A stretch of 64,000 nt of DNA from Stenotrophomonas sp. YIM B06876. Lineage in GTDB: Bacteria > Pseudomonadota > Gammaproteobacteria > Xanthomonadales > Xanthomonadaceae. Location of the stretch: assembly GCF_030711595.1 (NCBI RefSeq), contig NZ_JAUJUJ010000014.1, forward strand, positions 1-64,000, given 5' to 3'. Position 1 is the first letter of the stretch; every line of letters begins with the position of its first letter. The position numbers and the translations under genes were made by a program. Below are positions 27,862 through 37,944 of this stretch, in pieces. The notes below the pieces were generated by a model. That model worked only from the letters and a program-made list of their open reading frames with translations, was not told the origin of the DNA and searched no databases.

Positions 27862-28980
27862 ATGGCCTGGAACACACCCGGCGGCAAGGGCGGAGATGGC
27901 CCAGACGACAATCGACGCAGCCCGTGGAAGCCCCGCGGTGGCAATGGCGGGGGCTGGGGCGGTTTTCCCGGCGGCCTGCCGGGCCCGCTGCGCGATTTGA
28001 TTGATGGCGGTATCTGGCGGTGGGTGCTGGTGGCAGTGGTATTGCTGGTGCTGTTTTCCAGCTTCCAGCTGATCGGCGAACAGCAGCGTGGCGTGGTGCT
28101 GCGTTTCGGCCAGTTCTCGCGGATCCTGCAGCCCGGCCCCAGCTTCAAGCTGCCGTGGCCGATCGAATCGGTGGTCAAGGTCAATGCCACCCAGATCAAG
28201 ACCTTCAGCAGCAACGTGCCGGTGCTGACCCGTGACGAGAACATCGTCAATGTCTCGCTCAACGTGCAGTACCGGGTCGACGACCCGCGTCTGTACCTGT
28301 TCGGCGCGGTCGATGCGGACCAGGTGCTGGAACAGTCGGCGCAGAGTGCGGTGCGCGAGCAGGTCGGCCGGGCCGATCTCAACGCGGTGCTGAACAACCG
28401 CGGCCCGCTGGCCATCGCCGCCGAAGAGCGGCTGCAGGCCGCCTTGAAGGTCTACCGTACCGGCCTGGCCGTGACCGGACTGACCCTGCCCGACGCGCGC
28501 CCGCCCGAAGAGGTGAAGCCGGCGTTTGACGAGGTCAACGGTGCGCAGCAGGTCAAGGAGCGGCTGATCAACGAAGCCCAGGCCTATGCCGCCAAGGTGG
28601 TGCCCGAAGCCCGCGGCCAGGCGTCGCGTACCCGCACCGTGGCCGAAGGTTACAAGCAGGCGCTGATCGCCCGTTCGCAGGGTGATGCGCAGCGTTTCAG
28701 CCTGTTGCAGGCCGAGTACAGGAACGCGCCGGAGGTGACCCGCAAGCGCCTGTGGCTGGAAACCCTGCAGCAGGTGCTGTCTGAGAACCGCAAGGTGATC
28801 GGCGGCGATGGCCGCCAGCTGATCTACGTGCCGATGCCGGCCGATGCCGGCAAAACTTCCGCCGCGCCGCAGCTGACCCCGGAGATGGTGGCGCCCGCGT
28901 TGCAGGGCGGTACCGACAGTGTTCGCAATCCGGACCGCACCGTATCGCGCTCGGTAAATCGTGAGGAGGCGGGTCGATGA
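27862..28980 (+). CDS. hflK: FtsH protease modulator HflK
   Basis: Stomatin/prohibitin (SPFH) family membrane protein that with HflC encloses the FtsH protease and restrains degradation of membrane proteins. It is 372 residues from the ATG at 27862 (MAWNTPGGKGG), with GTGGAG upstream. A Gly-rich cytoplasmic N-terminus precedes one transmembrane helix (WRWVLVAVVLLVLFSSF), then the periplasmic SPFH domain (QQRGVVLRFGQFSRILQPG) and a helical C-terminus rich in Ala/Gln/Glu. It overlaps hflC by four bases. Confidence 0.95.
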   Translation: MAWNTPGGKGGDGPDDNRRSPWKPRGGNGGGWGGFPGGLPGPLRDLIDGGIWRWVLVAVVLLVLFSSFQLIGEQQRGVVLRFGQFSRILQPGPSFKLPWPIESVVKVNATQIKTFSSNVPVLTRDENIVNVSLNVQYRVDDPRLYLFGAVDADQVLEQSAQSAVREQVGRADLNAVLNNRGPLAIAAEERLQAALKVYRTGLAVTGLTLPDARPPEEVKPAFDEVNGAQQVKERLINEAQAYAAKVVPEARGQASRTRTVAEGYKQALIARSQGDAQRFSLLQAEYRNAPEVTRKRLWLETLQQVLSENRKVIGGDGRQLIYVPMPADAGKTSAAPQLTPEMVAPALQGGTDSVRNPDRTVSRSVNREEAGR

Positions 28981-29840
28981 AGAGTTCCGTTTGGGTAGGC
29001 CTGATCGTTGTCATCCTGCTGGGCCTGCTGGGTTCGGTCTACGTGGTGCGTGAGGATCAGACCGGGATGGTGTTGAACCTCGGCAAGGTGGTGCGTGCCG
29101 ACATCAAGCCGGGCCTGCACTTCAAGGTGCCGCTGGTGGAAACGGTGCGGGTGTTCGACCGCCGCTTCCAGGTGCTGGACACCGCGCCGGCGCGTTACTT
29201 CACCGCCGAGCAGAAGGACGTCAGCGTCGATTTCTTCGCCATCGGCTACATCTCCGACGTGCGCGCCTACTACCGTGCCACCGGCGGTGACAGTCGCGTG
29301 GCCAACGCGCGGCTGGCGCCGATCATCACCGACTCGCTGCGCAACCAGATCAACTCGCGCACCTTGCAGCAGCTGGTATCGGGCGATCGCAGCGAGCTGA
29401 TTGCCGGCCAGCTGACCGGGATCAACGATGCGGTGAAGACCCTGGGCATGCAGATCACCGACCTGCGCATCAAGCAGATCGACCTGCCGACCGACAGCCA
29501 GGTGATCACCGACGTGTACGAGCGCATGCGCGCCCAGCGCAAGCAGGAGGCCGCCAAGCTGCGGGCCGAAGGCGAGGAGCAGTCGTTGACGATCCGCGCC
29601 CAGGCCGACCGCGAAAGCACGGTGATCGTCGCCGAGGCCGAGCGCGATGCGCAGCTGCTGCGCGGTGAAGGGGATGCCCAGGCCGCGGCCATCTATGGCA
29701 AGGCCGGTTCGGCCGATCCTTCGTTCTACGCGTTCTACCGCAGTCTGGAGGCCTATCGCGGCTCGATGACCGACGGCAACGGCGTGATCGTGCTCGACAA
29801 GAACGACCCGTTCCTGCAGTACATGAAAAACGACCGCTGA
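28977..29840 (+). CDS. hflC: FtsH protease modulator HflC
   Basis: Partner of HflK in the periplasmic cage around FtsH. It is 287 residues. The N-terminal membrane helix (VGLIVVILLGLLGSVYVV) is followed by the SPFH domain (DQTGMVLNLGKVVRADIKPGLHF) and a long coiled-coil region containing ERMRAQRKQEAAKLRAEGEE. The start overlaps the hflK stop (ATGA). In most relatives yjeT and purA follow at once; here an 800-base repeat array intervenes. Confidence 0.95.
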   Translation: MKSSVWVGLIVVILLGLLGSVYVVREDQTGMVLNLGKVVRADIKPGLHFKVPLVETVRVFDRRFQVLDTAPARYFTAEQKDVSVDFFAIGYISDVRAYYRATGGDSRVANARLAPIITDSLRNQINSRTLQQLVSGDRSELIAGQLTGINDAVKTLGMQITDLRIKQIDLPTDSQVITDVYERMRAQRKQEAAKLRAEGEEQSLTIRAQADRESTVIVAEAERDAQLLRGEGDAQAAAIYGKAGSADPSFYAFYRSLEAYRGSMTDGNGVIVLDKNDPFLQYMKNDR

Positions 29841-29849
29841 GCGTCCTCG

Positions 29850-29876
29850 TCGCCCCTCTCCCGTCGGGAGAGGGGC
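29850..29876 (+). terminator. Hairpin terminator after hflC
   Basis: CGCCCCTCTCCC-GTC-GGGAGAGGGGCG, a perfect 12-bp stem, lies nine bases after the hflC stop. It lacks a T-run, so it may act as a stability element or Rho-assisted stop. It belongs to the window-wide CTCTCCC hairpin family. Confidence 0.5.
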
Positions 29877-30000
29877 GGGTCGCCGGACGGCGCGCGGCAT
29901 CAGCGGGGTCCAGCATCCACGCGGCTGATTCCCGGCGCGGTGGGGGACAGGGCATTCATCGTTTCCGCCGTTGCCGCCGCCCCTCATCCGGCGCTGCGCG

Positions 30001-30535
30001 CCACCTTCTCCCGCTGGGAGAAGGGGAAGTTGCCCCTGAGTTACCCGCCACCTTCTCCTGCTGGGAGAAGGGGAGGTTGCCCCTGAGTTACCCGCCACCT
30101 TCTCCCGCTGGGAGAAGGGGAAGCCGCCCCTGCGTTACCCGCCACCTTTTCCCGCTGGGAGAAGGGCAAGCTGCCCCTGCGTTACCTGCCACCTTCTCCC
30201 GCTGGGAGAAGGGGAAGTTGCCTCTGCGTTACCTGCCACCTTCTCCCGCTGGGAGAAGGGCAAGCCGTTCTTGCGTTACCTGCCACCTTCTCCCGCTGGG
30301 AGAAGGGCAAGCCGTCCTTGCGTTACCCGCCACCTTCTCCCGCTGGGAGAAGGGCAAGCTGCCCCTGCGTTACCCGCCACCTTCTCCTGCTGGGAGAAGG
30401 GCAAGCCGCCCCTGCGTTACCTGCCACCTTCTCCCGCTGGGAGAAGGGCAAGCCGTCCTTGCGTTACCCGCCACCTTCTCCTGCTGGGAGAAGGGCAAGC
30501 CGCCCCTGCGTTACCCGCCACTTTTTCCCGAGGGA
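30001..30535. repeat. Array of eleven 47-bp tandem repeats with a degenerate twelfth
   Basis: Units start at 30001, 30048, 30095 and every 47 bases to 30471, with a decayed twelfth at 30518. Each unit carries the hairpin CCTTCTCCC-GCT-GGGAGAAGG and a linker ending GCGTTACCCG or GCGTTACCTG. There are no unique spacers, so it is not a CRISPR. Units differ by one to several bases, mainly in the linker, which shows the array is not newly formed. The first unit is preceded by CCCTCATCCGGCGCTGCGCG, the flank of the dispersed element. Because 47 is not a multiple of three, the array stays open in several frames. Confidence 0.97.
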
Positions 30536-30707
30536 GAAAGGCGCGCCGCTCCCGACGCGGCGGGTTCGCTTCTCCCGCCGGGAGGGGGCAAGTCGCCCCA
30601 CGCTGCGCGCCACCTTCTCCCGATGAAGGAGGCTAAATCACCCCGCGCTATGTGCCGCTTTCTCCGGTGGGAGAGGGAAATCCGCATCCGCGCCAACTGG
30701 ATAACTC
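30536..30707. repeat. Diverged tail of the repeat array
   Basis: Three further, poorly conserved CTTCTCCC/GGGAG-type pieces (near 30570, 30610 and 30660) follow the regular array with irregular spacing. I see no gene here other than the ribosome-binding region of the next small gene. Confidence 0.6.
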
Positions 30708-30893
30708 ATGCAAGACCTCTTCTCCGCTCTCTGTCTGGTCGCCGTGCTCGAAGGCCTGTTCCTGTTTGTCGCACCAAACGCATGGAAGCGCATGGCCGGG
30801 CAATTGCTGGCCATGCCATCGGCGCTGCTACGGCGGATGGGCGCGGTGACGCTGGGCGCGGGGCTGCTGGTGCTGTGGTGGCTGCGACACTGA
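30708..30893 (+). CDS. yjeT: Small membrane protein, DUF2065 (YjeT)
   Basis: A 61-residue protein with two transmembrane helices (DLFSALCLVAVLEGLFLFVAP and VTLGAGLLVLWWL) separated by NAWKRMAGQLLAMPSALLRRMG, the DUF2065 pattern. Gene order hflK-hflC-yjeT-purA is conserved in many proteobacteria, which supports the call. Function is unknown. Here the repeat array uncouples it from hflC. Confidence 0.88.
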   Translation: MQDLFSALCLVAVLEGLFLFVAPNAWKRMAGQLLAMPSALLRRMGAVTLGAGLLVLWWLRH

Positions 30894-30961
30894 ACCGATA
30901 CCCGGCGCGATGGCGGCCCTGAATGGGCCGGGGTGGTAGGCGCCGCGGAAAACCCGGATAA

Positions 30962-32428
<1,467 letters not shown>

Positions 32429-32443
32429 TCGATCGTTTGCTTG

Positions 32444-32463
32444 CACTCCCGCGAGTGGGAGTG
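32444..32463 (+). terminator. Hairpin after purA
   Basis: CACTCCC-GCGAGT-GGGAGTG lies 16 bases after the purA stop, and a second hairpin CCCCGC-GAAT-GCGGGG follows at about 32502-32517. Neither has a T-run. They probably end the purA message. Confidence 0.4.
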
Positions 32464-32681
32464 GGGCGGATCGAACCGGCACGATGAGGTTGTACCCGGG
32501 ACGCCCCGCGAATGCGGGGTGGATCCCTTGGCGATGACGGGCAGCCTGCCTGCTCCCGCGGTGCGCTTGTCCAGGGATCCGTGGCAGGCACCTGCCGAAC
32601 GGTCGTATAGCGTGCACCTGTACTGATGCTTCCCCCGGGCACGGCGATCGGCGATGCTCGCGGCAACGAAAGGGGGAAGGG

Positions 32682-33497
32682 ATGATGCACGAGGATCAGG
32701 ACGTCAGCAGTCAGACTTCCGGACCGGAGCCCGGGGCAGCGCAGGATGCCTCCCCGGCCGCGCCGATCAACTGGTCGCCGATTCCCGATGTTGGCCCGGG
32801 CGACCAGTCCTGGGTGCTCAGCCTCTGGCGGCGCGGCTGCCGCGAGCCGGCGCTGATGTTCTCCAGCGGCTACGTGCTGGTGGCGTTTCTCGGGCTGTGG
32901 TCGAGCGCGTGGTTCTACCATGGCTTCGGCATCGCCATCCTGGATTACCTGCAGGCCAGCGATTACCTGGTGGCGGGCCTGCGCGATCCGGCTTATGGGC
33001 TGATCTTCGCCATCGGTGTGCTGCTGGCGGTGATGGTGAGCTGGCCGGAGGCGCTGCGCCGCCGTCACCCGGACTATGTCGCTGGCTTGCGCCGCCAGCG
33101 CTGGTGGGCACGCATGGTGTTCCCGCGCGCGAAGCTCATGACCTGGGATGGCGTCGGTATCCACCCGATCACCGGCGTCAGCATGGTGGTGGCGTCCTTC
33201 ATGCTGCTGGGCTCGGCGATCTACATGCAGACCAAGGGCGAGTTGTTGCGCGAGAAGGGGCGTGGCGCGCCGGTGCGCGTGCATCTGATCGGCGATGCCG
33301 CGGCATTGCCCGGCGATGCGCGCCTGCTTGGCACCAGCAGCGCGTTCGTCTACCTGTGGTGGCCGGCGCAGCAGCGCGCCGAGGCCGTGCCGATCACGTC
33401 GGTACGGCAATTGCAGGCACGGCCGTTGAAATCGAAGTCGAAGCTTGCGCCGAACGCCGGCCAGCCACCTGCGACGCCTCCGCCTGCCGCGCGCTGA
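32682..33497 (+). CDS. Uncharacterised multi-pass membrane protein
   Basis: A 271-residue protein that I do not recognise. A proline/acid-rich N-terminus of about 45 residues precedes three likely membrane helices (VLVAFLGLWSSAWFYHGFGI, YGLIFAIGVLLAVMVSW, TGVSMVVASFMLLGSAIYM), followed by a soluble C-terminal domain with VRVHLIGDAAALPGDARLLGTSSAFVYLWWP that ends in a Pro/Ala-rich tail. The first two Met codons are adjacent; GGGAAGGG lies a few bases upstream. It is flanked by purA and a small DUF protein and appears monocistronic. Confidence 0.8.
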   Translation: MMHEDQDVSSQTSGPEPGAAQDASPAAPINWSPIPDVGPGDQSWVLSLWRRGCREPALMFSSGYVLVAFLGLWSSAWFYHGFGIAILDYLQASDYLVAGLRDPAYGLIFAIGVLLAVMVSWPEALRRRHPDYVAGLRRQRWWARMVFPRAKLMTWDGVGIHPITGVSMVVASFMLLGSAIYMQTKGELLREKGRGAPVRVHLIGDAAALPGDARLLGTSSAFVYLWWPAQQRAEAVPITSVRQLQARPLKSKSKLAPNAGQPPATPPPAAR

Positions 33498-33700
33498 GCA
33501 AGCCAAGGCGGTCCAGCGCAATGCCGTTGAATTGCCGTTCGGTTGGGGCAGCGCCGTCATCTACGGGCCTGTGTTGAAGATTGCCGCCCGCCCTCATTGA
33601 TGCGGGGAACGGATGGCTGCTGCTCGTGGCATCGCACTGCCCGCGCTGAAGCATGAGCATGGCCGGCCTGTCGCTGCGCCATCTGGTGACGCGCCCGCCG

Positions 33701-33895
33701 TCAGGGCTTGCCGCTGCCGGGGGACTTGCGGCCGCTGCCGGACTGCTTGCCGCCGCCGTCTTGTTTGTTCACCGTGGCCCAGGCGATCCGTTCCGCGGTT
33801 TTTTCGCTGTGCCCTTTGGCTTTCTCGCTGTGCTCGATGTGCGCGGCCTGGCGCTTCTGCTTGTCCGTGTAGCTGGATTTGTCTCCGCGTGGCAT
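33701..33895 (-). CDS. Small basic conserved protein (often named plasmid stabilisation protein)
   Basis: A 64-residue, highly charged protein: MPRGDKSSYTDKQKRQAAHI, then KTAERIAWATVNKQDGGGK and a Ser/Gly/Lys-rich tail. This MPRGDKS...A-W-A-T-V-N-K-DGGGK pattern is a recurrent small protein in Xanthomonadaceae and other proteobacteria, frequently auto-annotated as plasmid stabilisation protein without experimental support. It probably binds nucleic acid or acts in stress, but that is a guess from charge. It stands alone in a gene-poor stretch. Confidence 0.8.
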   Translation of the reverse strand: MPRGDKSSYTDKQKRQAAHIEHSEKAKGHSEKTAERIAWATVNKQDGGGKQSGSGRKSPGSGKP

Positions 33896-34103
33896 GGCCC
33901 ACTCCTGTTGTACCCGACGTGCCGAGCGGTATAGGGCGAGCGGCGAAAGCGCGGCGTGAAAGTTGGGATTTGCCGCATGGGCCGCGGCGCGATGACGGGC
34001 GCGGAATAGACGGCAGGGTCGCTAGAATGGCGGCAGTCGCCCATCGCCGCGCGCGAGCGTCTTCATTGCCCGCACCAATCCCCCGCTCTGGCCCGGTTTT
34101 CCG

Positions 34104-34841
34104 ATGCGAATCGATCCTGCTGAAATCGAAGCCCTGTTCGACGCCATTCCCAGTGTGCTGTTCTTCGTCAAGGACAGTGATGGCCGCTATACCCACGTCA
34201 ACATGACCATGATGCGGCGGCTCGGGCTGAAGTCGCGCGGCGCGGTGATCGGCAAGCGCGCAAGCGAGATCTACCCGGCCGGACTGAGCGCCGAATACAC
34301 CCGCCAGGACGAACGCGTGCTGGCCGGGGAGATCATCGAAAACCTGATGGAGCTGCACCTGTTCGCCAACCAGGAGCCGGGCTGGTGCCTGACCTGCAAG
34401 CGGCCGCTGGTCGTCGATGGCAAGGTGCAGGGCATCATCGGCATCTCCCGCGATCTGGGCCAGAAGGGCGGGCTGGAATCGCGCTACGAACCGCTGCGGC
34501 TGGCACTGGATTATCTCAACACGCACTACGCCGAAAACGTGCGCATGCAGACCCTGCTCGATATCACCGGGTTCTCGCTGTCCAAGCTGGAGCGCTCGTT
34601 CCGCAAGGTGTTCCAGATGACCCCGCAACAGGTACTCACGCGCCTGCGCATCCAGATCGCCCTGCACCTGCTACATGGCGGGGACAGCATCGCCAGCATC
34701 GGCCTGGCCTGCGGCTTCACTGACCAGAGCGCGTTCACCCGCAAGTTCAAGGCCGAAGTGGGGATGGCGCCGCGGGCGTACCGGCAGCAGATCAGCGCAC
34801 GCGAAACTGCGCACTCCGAAAGCAGCGGGTTCCCGGAATGA
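34104..34841 (+). CDS. PAS-domain AraC-family transcriptional regulator
   Basis: A 245-residue regulator. An N-terminal PAS domain (about 1-118; AIPSVLFFVKDSDGRYTHVN, then CKRPLVVDGKVQGIIGISRD) would sense a small ligand or redox state. The C-terminal AraC-type double helix-turn-helix (about 135-232) has LDITGFSLSKLERSFRKVFQ and the second helix pair IASIGLACGFTDQSAFTRKF, ending RAYRQ. The start ATG at 34104 follows a TAGAAT -10-like box at 34024. It is adjacent to the capsule cluster, so it may regulate it, but there is no direct evidence. Confidence 0.88.
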   Translation: MRIDPAEIEALFDAIPSVLFFVKDSDGRYTHVNMTMMRRLGLKSRGAVIGKRASEIYPAGLSAEYTRQDERVLAGEIIENLMELHLFANQEPGWCLTCKRPLVVDGKVQGIIGISRDLGQKGGLESRYEPLRLALDYLNTHYAENVRMQTLLDITGFSLSKLERSFRKVFQMTPQQVLTRLRIQIALHLLHGGDSIASIGLACGFTDQSAFTRKFKAEVGMAPRAYRQQISARETAHSESSGFPE

Positions 34842-34846
34842 TGGCC

Positions 34847-34872
34847 GGAACATTGCCGTCGGCGGCAATGTC
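34847..34872 (+). terminator. Hairpin after the PAS-AraC gene
   Basis: GGaACATTGCCG pairs with CGGCAATGTCC across a short loop, starting six bases after the stop codon. No T-run follows. Confidence 0.4.
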
Positions 34873-34904
34873 CCAGGGAGCTGCAGCTGGCCATGGCACC
34901 GCAA

Positions 34905-34920
34905 CCATCACCGGTGATGG
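34905..34920. promoter_or_regulatory. Perfect 16-bp palindrome
   Basis: CCATCACCGGTGATGG is an exact palindrome in the space between the PAS-AraC gene and the kinase terminator. It resembles a dimeric regulator site, yet no promoter is evident beside it. Confidence 0.3.
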
Positions 34921-35066
34921 CCGACTGGTCGGGCCGAAAGGGTATTCACCGGGCGGCATGGCGTCGGGGACGTGCGGGCGCGACGCAAACCGCCATCGCT
35001 GAAAAACCGCTTGCTGGCGGGTGGGTGCGCGGCTGCCGCATCTCGATGACAGGGGACACAAACGCA

Positions 35067-35100
35067 GACGGGGCAGCGGTCTTGCGACTGCTGCCCCGTC
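35067..35100 (-). terminator. Terminator of the tyrosine kinase/phosphatase operon
   Basis: GACGGGGCAGC and GCTGCCCCGTC form an 11-bp perfect stem with a 12-base loop, 24 bases beyond the stop of the minus-strand kinase gene. The following minus-strand bases are moderately T-rich. Confidence 0.6.
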
Positions 35101-35124
35101 TGTCTGTTCATCCGGGCCGCGGGC

Positions 35125-37350
35125 TCAGGCGCCCTGGGCTTCGGACTTGTACTCGTAATAACCGTAACTGTAGAGGCCGGTGGAACGGCGCTCCACCGCG
35201 TTGAAGATCGCGCCCTTGATGACGATGCCATTCTGTTCGAAACGCTTCTTCGCCAGCGCCACTTCCTTGGGCTGGTTCAGGCCGAAACGCGTCACCAGCA
35301 GGTTGGCGCCGGTGTAGCGGGCCACGATTGCCGCGTCGGTCACCGCCAGGATCGGAGGGGTATCGACGATCACCAGGTCATACTGCGGCGCCAGTGTCTC
35401 CAGCAGGTGTCCGAAACGCGGGTGCATCAGCAACTCGGAGGGGTTCGGTGGCGCATCGCCGCGGGTGATGTAATGGAACCCCGGCTGCCCGTCGAGCGTG
35501 CGGATGGCCGCTTCGGCGCTCAAGCCGCCGCCCAGGATGTCCGACAGTCCGCCCTTGGCCGCAACACCGGTGGCCTTGTGCAGCGAGCCCTTGCGCATAT
35601 CCACGTCGATCAGCAACACCCGCTGGCCGCTCTGGGCGATCACCGCCGCCAGATTGGACGAAACAAAGGTCTTGCCGACGCCGGGCGCGGGGCCGGAGAT
35701 CATCAGGATGTTGTTCTGCGCTTCGAGCATGGCGAAGTGCAGGCTGGTACGCAGGCTGCGGATTGCCTCCACCGCCAGGTCGGCCGGCTCGGAAATGGCC
35801 AGCAGGCGCGACGCTCGGCTGCTTCCGTTCCGCCCGGGCTTTTGGGTGGCCGCTTTCTGTGCCATTTCGCTGAGCGGAATCGAGGCGTAGACCGGCAGGC
35901 CAAGCTCCTCGATCAGCGCTGGATCCTCGATGCCGGGATTGAGCATGCGCTGCAGGAACACATAACCGACCGACAGGAAGCCGCCCAGCAGCGTCGCCAC
36001 CAGCACGATCAGCGGCTTCTTCGGTTTGACCGGTTCCAGCTCGTCAACCGCGGCCGCGTCGACAATGCGCACGTTGCCCACGGTGCCGGCCCGGGCCACG
36101 TCCAGCTGCTGTGCCTGGTTGAGCAGGGCGGTGTACAGCTCGTTGCTGACCTGCAGGTCGCGGGTCAGGCGCAGCAGCTGCTGCTGGGTATCTGGCAACG
36201 CGCTCACCTGGTCCTTGAACCCGGCCTTGCGGCTTTCCAGTTCACCGATCTGCTTGAGCAGTGCGCGGTAGGCGGGGTGCTCGCGGGTGAAGCTGCGATC
36301 CATCTCCGCCTGCTGCATGCGCAGCTGCTGGATGCTGGTTTCCACTGCCACTTCCTGCTGCAGCAGGCCCTGGGTCTGCATGCCCAGATCCACCGAATTG
36401 ACCTGGGTCTGGTAGGCGTTCATCGCCGCCTGCGCCTTCTCCACCTGCTTGCGCACGTCCGGCAGCTGTTCCTTGACGAACCGCAGCTGCGAGGACGCCT
36501 GCGCCGAGTTGCGCTCCACGTTCTGCATCACGTAGGCCTCGGCGATCTTCTGCAGGAAGGTCTGGGCGAACGCGGCGTCGGTGTTTTCGTAGCTCAGGCT
36601 CAGGATGCCCGATTCCTTGCCCTGTTCGGAAACCTTGATTTCCTTCTGCAGCGCGTTGATCACAGTCAAAGGGCGCAGCTTGGCGACATGGAAGCGTGTG
36701 CCTGGATTGGCGTTCAAGCCCACCACTTCGATCAGTACGCCGCGGCCTTCTGCGGTTTCGCCAACGGTACCGGCCAGCACTTGCCTGCCATCATCGTCAT
36801 ACAGCACGTAGCTGCCAGGCTTGTCGCCGGCCCGCAGCATCATCTCCTTGCCCAGCATGGCGTTGGGCACGGTGAGCCGGAAGATATCCAGCGTCTCGCC
36901 ACCCCAGCCATAGCTGTTCATGCCCAGCCATGGCGAGGCGACTTCGTTATCGGTGCCGGGCGAGAAGCGGCGGGCAATGAAATCGCCCAGCAGCGGCAGC
37001 CGGTAGGGCTGCACGTCGATGTCCAGCTTCAACTGATCCACTGCCTCGCCAACCACGGTGCGCGAAGTGATCAGTGCCACCTCGGTGGTGGCCTGCGAGC
37101 TGCCTTCACCCAAGCCCAGCGAGCTGAGCTCCGCCAAACCCGGGATCGACGGCATCTTCGATTCGACCTGCACGATCGCCTGCGCCTGGAAGACCGGAGC
37201 GCTGAGCAGGGCATACGCGATGCCGCCCAGCATGAAGACCGCGGTCACGGTGATGATCAGCCATTTACGGTCGATCAGGACTCCCAGAAGCTCACGCAGA
37301 TCAATTTCATCGCCATCCTGGCTGGACGTCTTCGTCATTTCGTTTGCCAT
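35125..37350 (-). CDS. Polysaccharide co-polymerase and tyrosine autokinase (Wzc/Etk-like)
   Basis: Inner-membrane BY-kinase that controls chain length and export of exopolysaccharide. It is 741 residues from the ATG at 37348-37350. The Wzz domain is bounded by two membrane helices (LIITVTAVFMLGGIAYALL near 30 and LIVLVATLLGGFLSVGYVFL near 440), with a long periplasmic coiled coil between them. The cytoplasmic kinase has Walker A GPAPGVGKTF (Lys about 560), Walker A' VLLIDVDMRKG and Walker B DLVIVDTPPI. The C-terminal tyrosine cluster YSYGYYEYKS is the autophosphorylation tail. It is preceded by its cognate phosphatase and divergent from the wza-like genes. Confidence 0.93.
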   Translation of the reverse strand: MANEMTKTSSQDGDEIDLRELLGVLIDRKWLIITVTAVFMLGGIAYALLSAPVFQAQAIVQVESKMPSIPGLAELSSLGLGEGSSQATTEVALITSRTVVGEAVDQLKLDIDVQPYRLPLLGDFIARRFSPGTDNEVASPWLGMNSYGWGGETLDIFRLTVPNAMLGKEMMLRAGDKPGSYVLYDDDGRQVLAGTVGETAEGRGVLIEVVGLNANPGTRFHVAKLRPLTVINALQKEIKVSEQGKESGILSLSYENTDAAFAQTFLQKIAEAYVMQNVERNSAQASSQLRFVKEQLPDVRKQVEKAQAAMNAYQTQVNSVDLGMQTQGLLQQEVAVETSIQQLRMQQAEMDRSFTREHPAYRALLKQIGELESRKAGFKDQVSALPDTQQQLLRLTRDLQVSNELYTALLNQAQQLDVARAGTVGNVRIVDAAAVDELEPVKPKKPLIVLVATLLGGFLSVGYVFLQRMLNPGIEDPALIEELGLPVYASIPLSEMAQKAATQKPGRNGSSRASRLLAISEPADLAVEAIRSLRTSLHFAMLEAQNNILMISGPAPGVGKTFVSSNLAAVIAQSGQRVLLIDVDMRKGSLHKATGVAAKGGLSDILGGGLSAEAAIRTLDGQPGFHYITRGDAPPNPSELLMHPRFGHLLETLAPQYDLVIVDTPPILAVTDAAIVARYTGANLLVTRFGLNQPKEVALAKKRFEQNGIVIKGAIFNAVERRSTGLYSYGYYEYKSEAQGA

Positions 37351-37413
37351 CACAAATCAGTTTGAAAATTTCAGGGAGAGGGCGCCACCGGCAACGCAGG
37401 TGGGACCCACTAC

Positions 37414-37851
37414 TTAACGGATGTATCGGGTCCACGCTTGAGTGCATTCGTCGATCAGCGCGTACACATGCTCGAAGGCCGGTCGCTGCTGGCGATACGG
37501 GTCGGGAATCTCGCGATCGCCGCACCACTTTCCCAGCAGGAACGTTTTGCCGCTGGCTTGCGGAAACTCGTTGGTGATCGAAGCAACGTGCCTGCGCTCC
37601 ATCACCAATACCAGATCGGTTTCCCGCAACAGCGCCGCAGTGAGCTGACGGCCGCGGTGCATGCTGCCATCAAGCTGGTGTTCCTGGAGGATTTGCTGCG
37701 CCATCGGATCGATGGGCTTGCCTGCGAGTGCCTGCAGTCCGGCGGAGCCCATCTGTACGCCGTCGCGGGCAAGATGGTGACGCATGACAACTTCGGCGGT
37801 GGGGCTGCGGCAGATGTTGCCGACACAGACAAACAGGATGCTTTTGAACAC
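37414..37851 (-). CDS. Low-molecular-weight protein tyrosine phosphatase (Wzb/Etp-like)
   Basis: Dephosphorylates the neighbouring tyrosine kinase, resetting the export cycle. It is 145 residues. The P-loop CVGNICRSP has the CX5RS signature (C9, R15), and the general-acid DP motif is in EIPDPYRQ near residue 115. It lies 63 bases upstream of the kinase gene in the same orientation. In E. coli the equivalent pair, etp-etk, ends the group 4 capsule operon; here it runs in the opposite direction to the other gfc homologues. Confidence 0.93.
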   Translation of the reverse strand: MFKSILFVCVGNICRSPTAEVVMRHHLARDGVQMGSAGLQALAGKPIDPMAQQILQEHQLDGSMHRGRQLTAALLRETDLVLVMERRHVASITNEFPQASGKTFLLGKWCGDREIPDPYRQQRPAFEHVYALIDECTQAWTRYIR

Positions 37852-37944
37852 GAGGCCGGGTTTCCGATTGTAAGAAGCGCTTGGCCAACGTTTGGCGGCG
37901 AATCATACATGATTGGAAAAGTCCGCGCGGCGTGACCGGCCGCG

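Noticed and set aside
30001-30535. CRISPR array
   Set aside because: Units are contiguous 47-bp copies with no unique spacers, and no cas genes are present.
30077-30922. Open frame of about 281 codons through the 47-bp array, encoding a 47-residue periodic protein
   Set aside because: Three units of 47 bases make 141, so any open frame through the array becomes periodic. There is no ribosome site, signal or family likeness, and the frame overlaps yjeT. Repeat DNA is the simpler reading.
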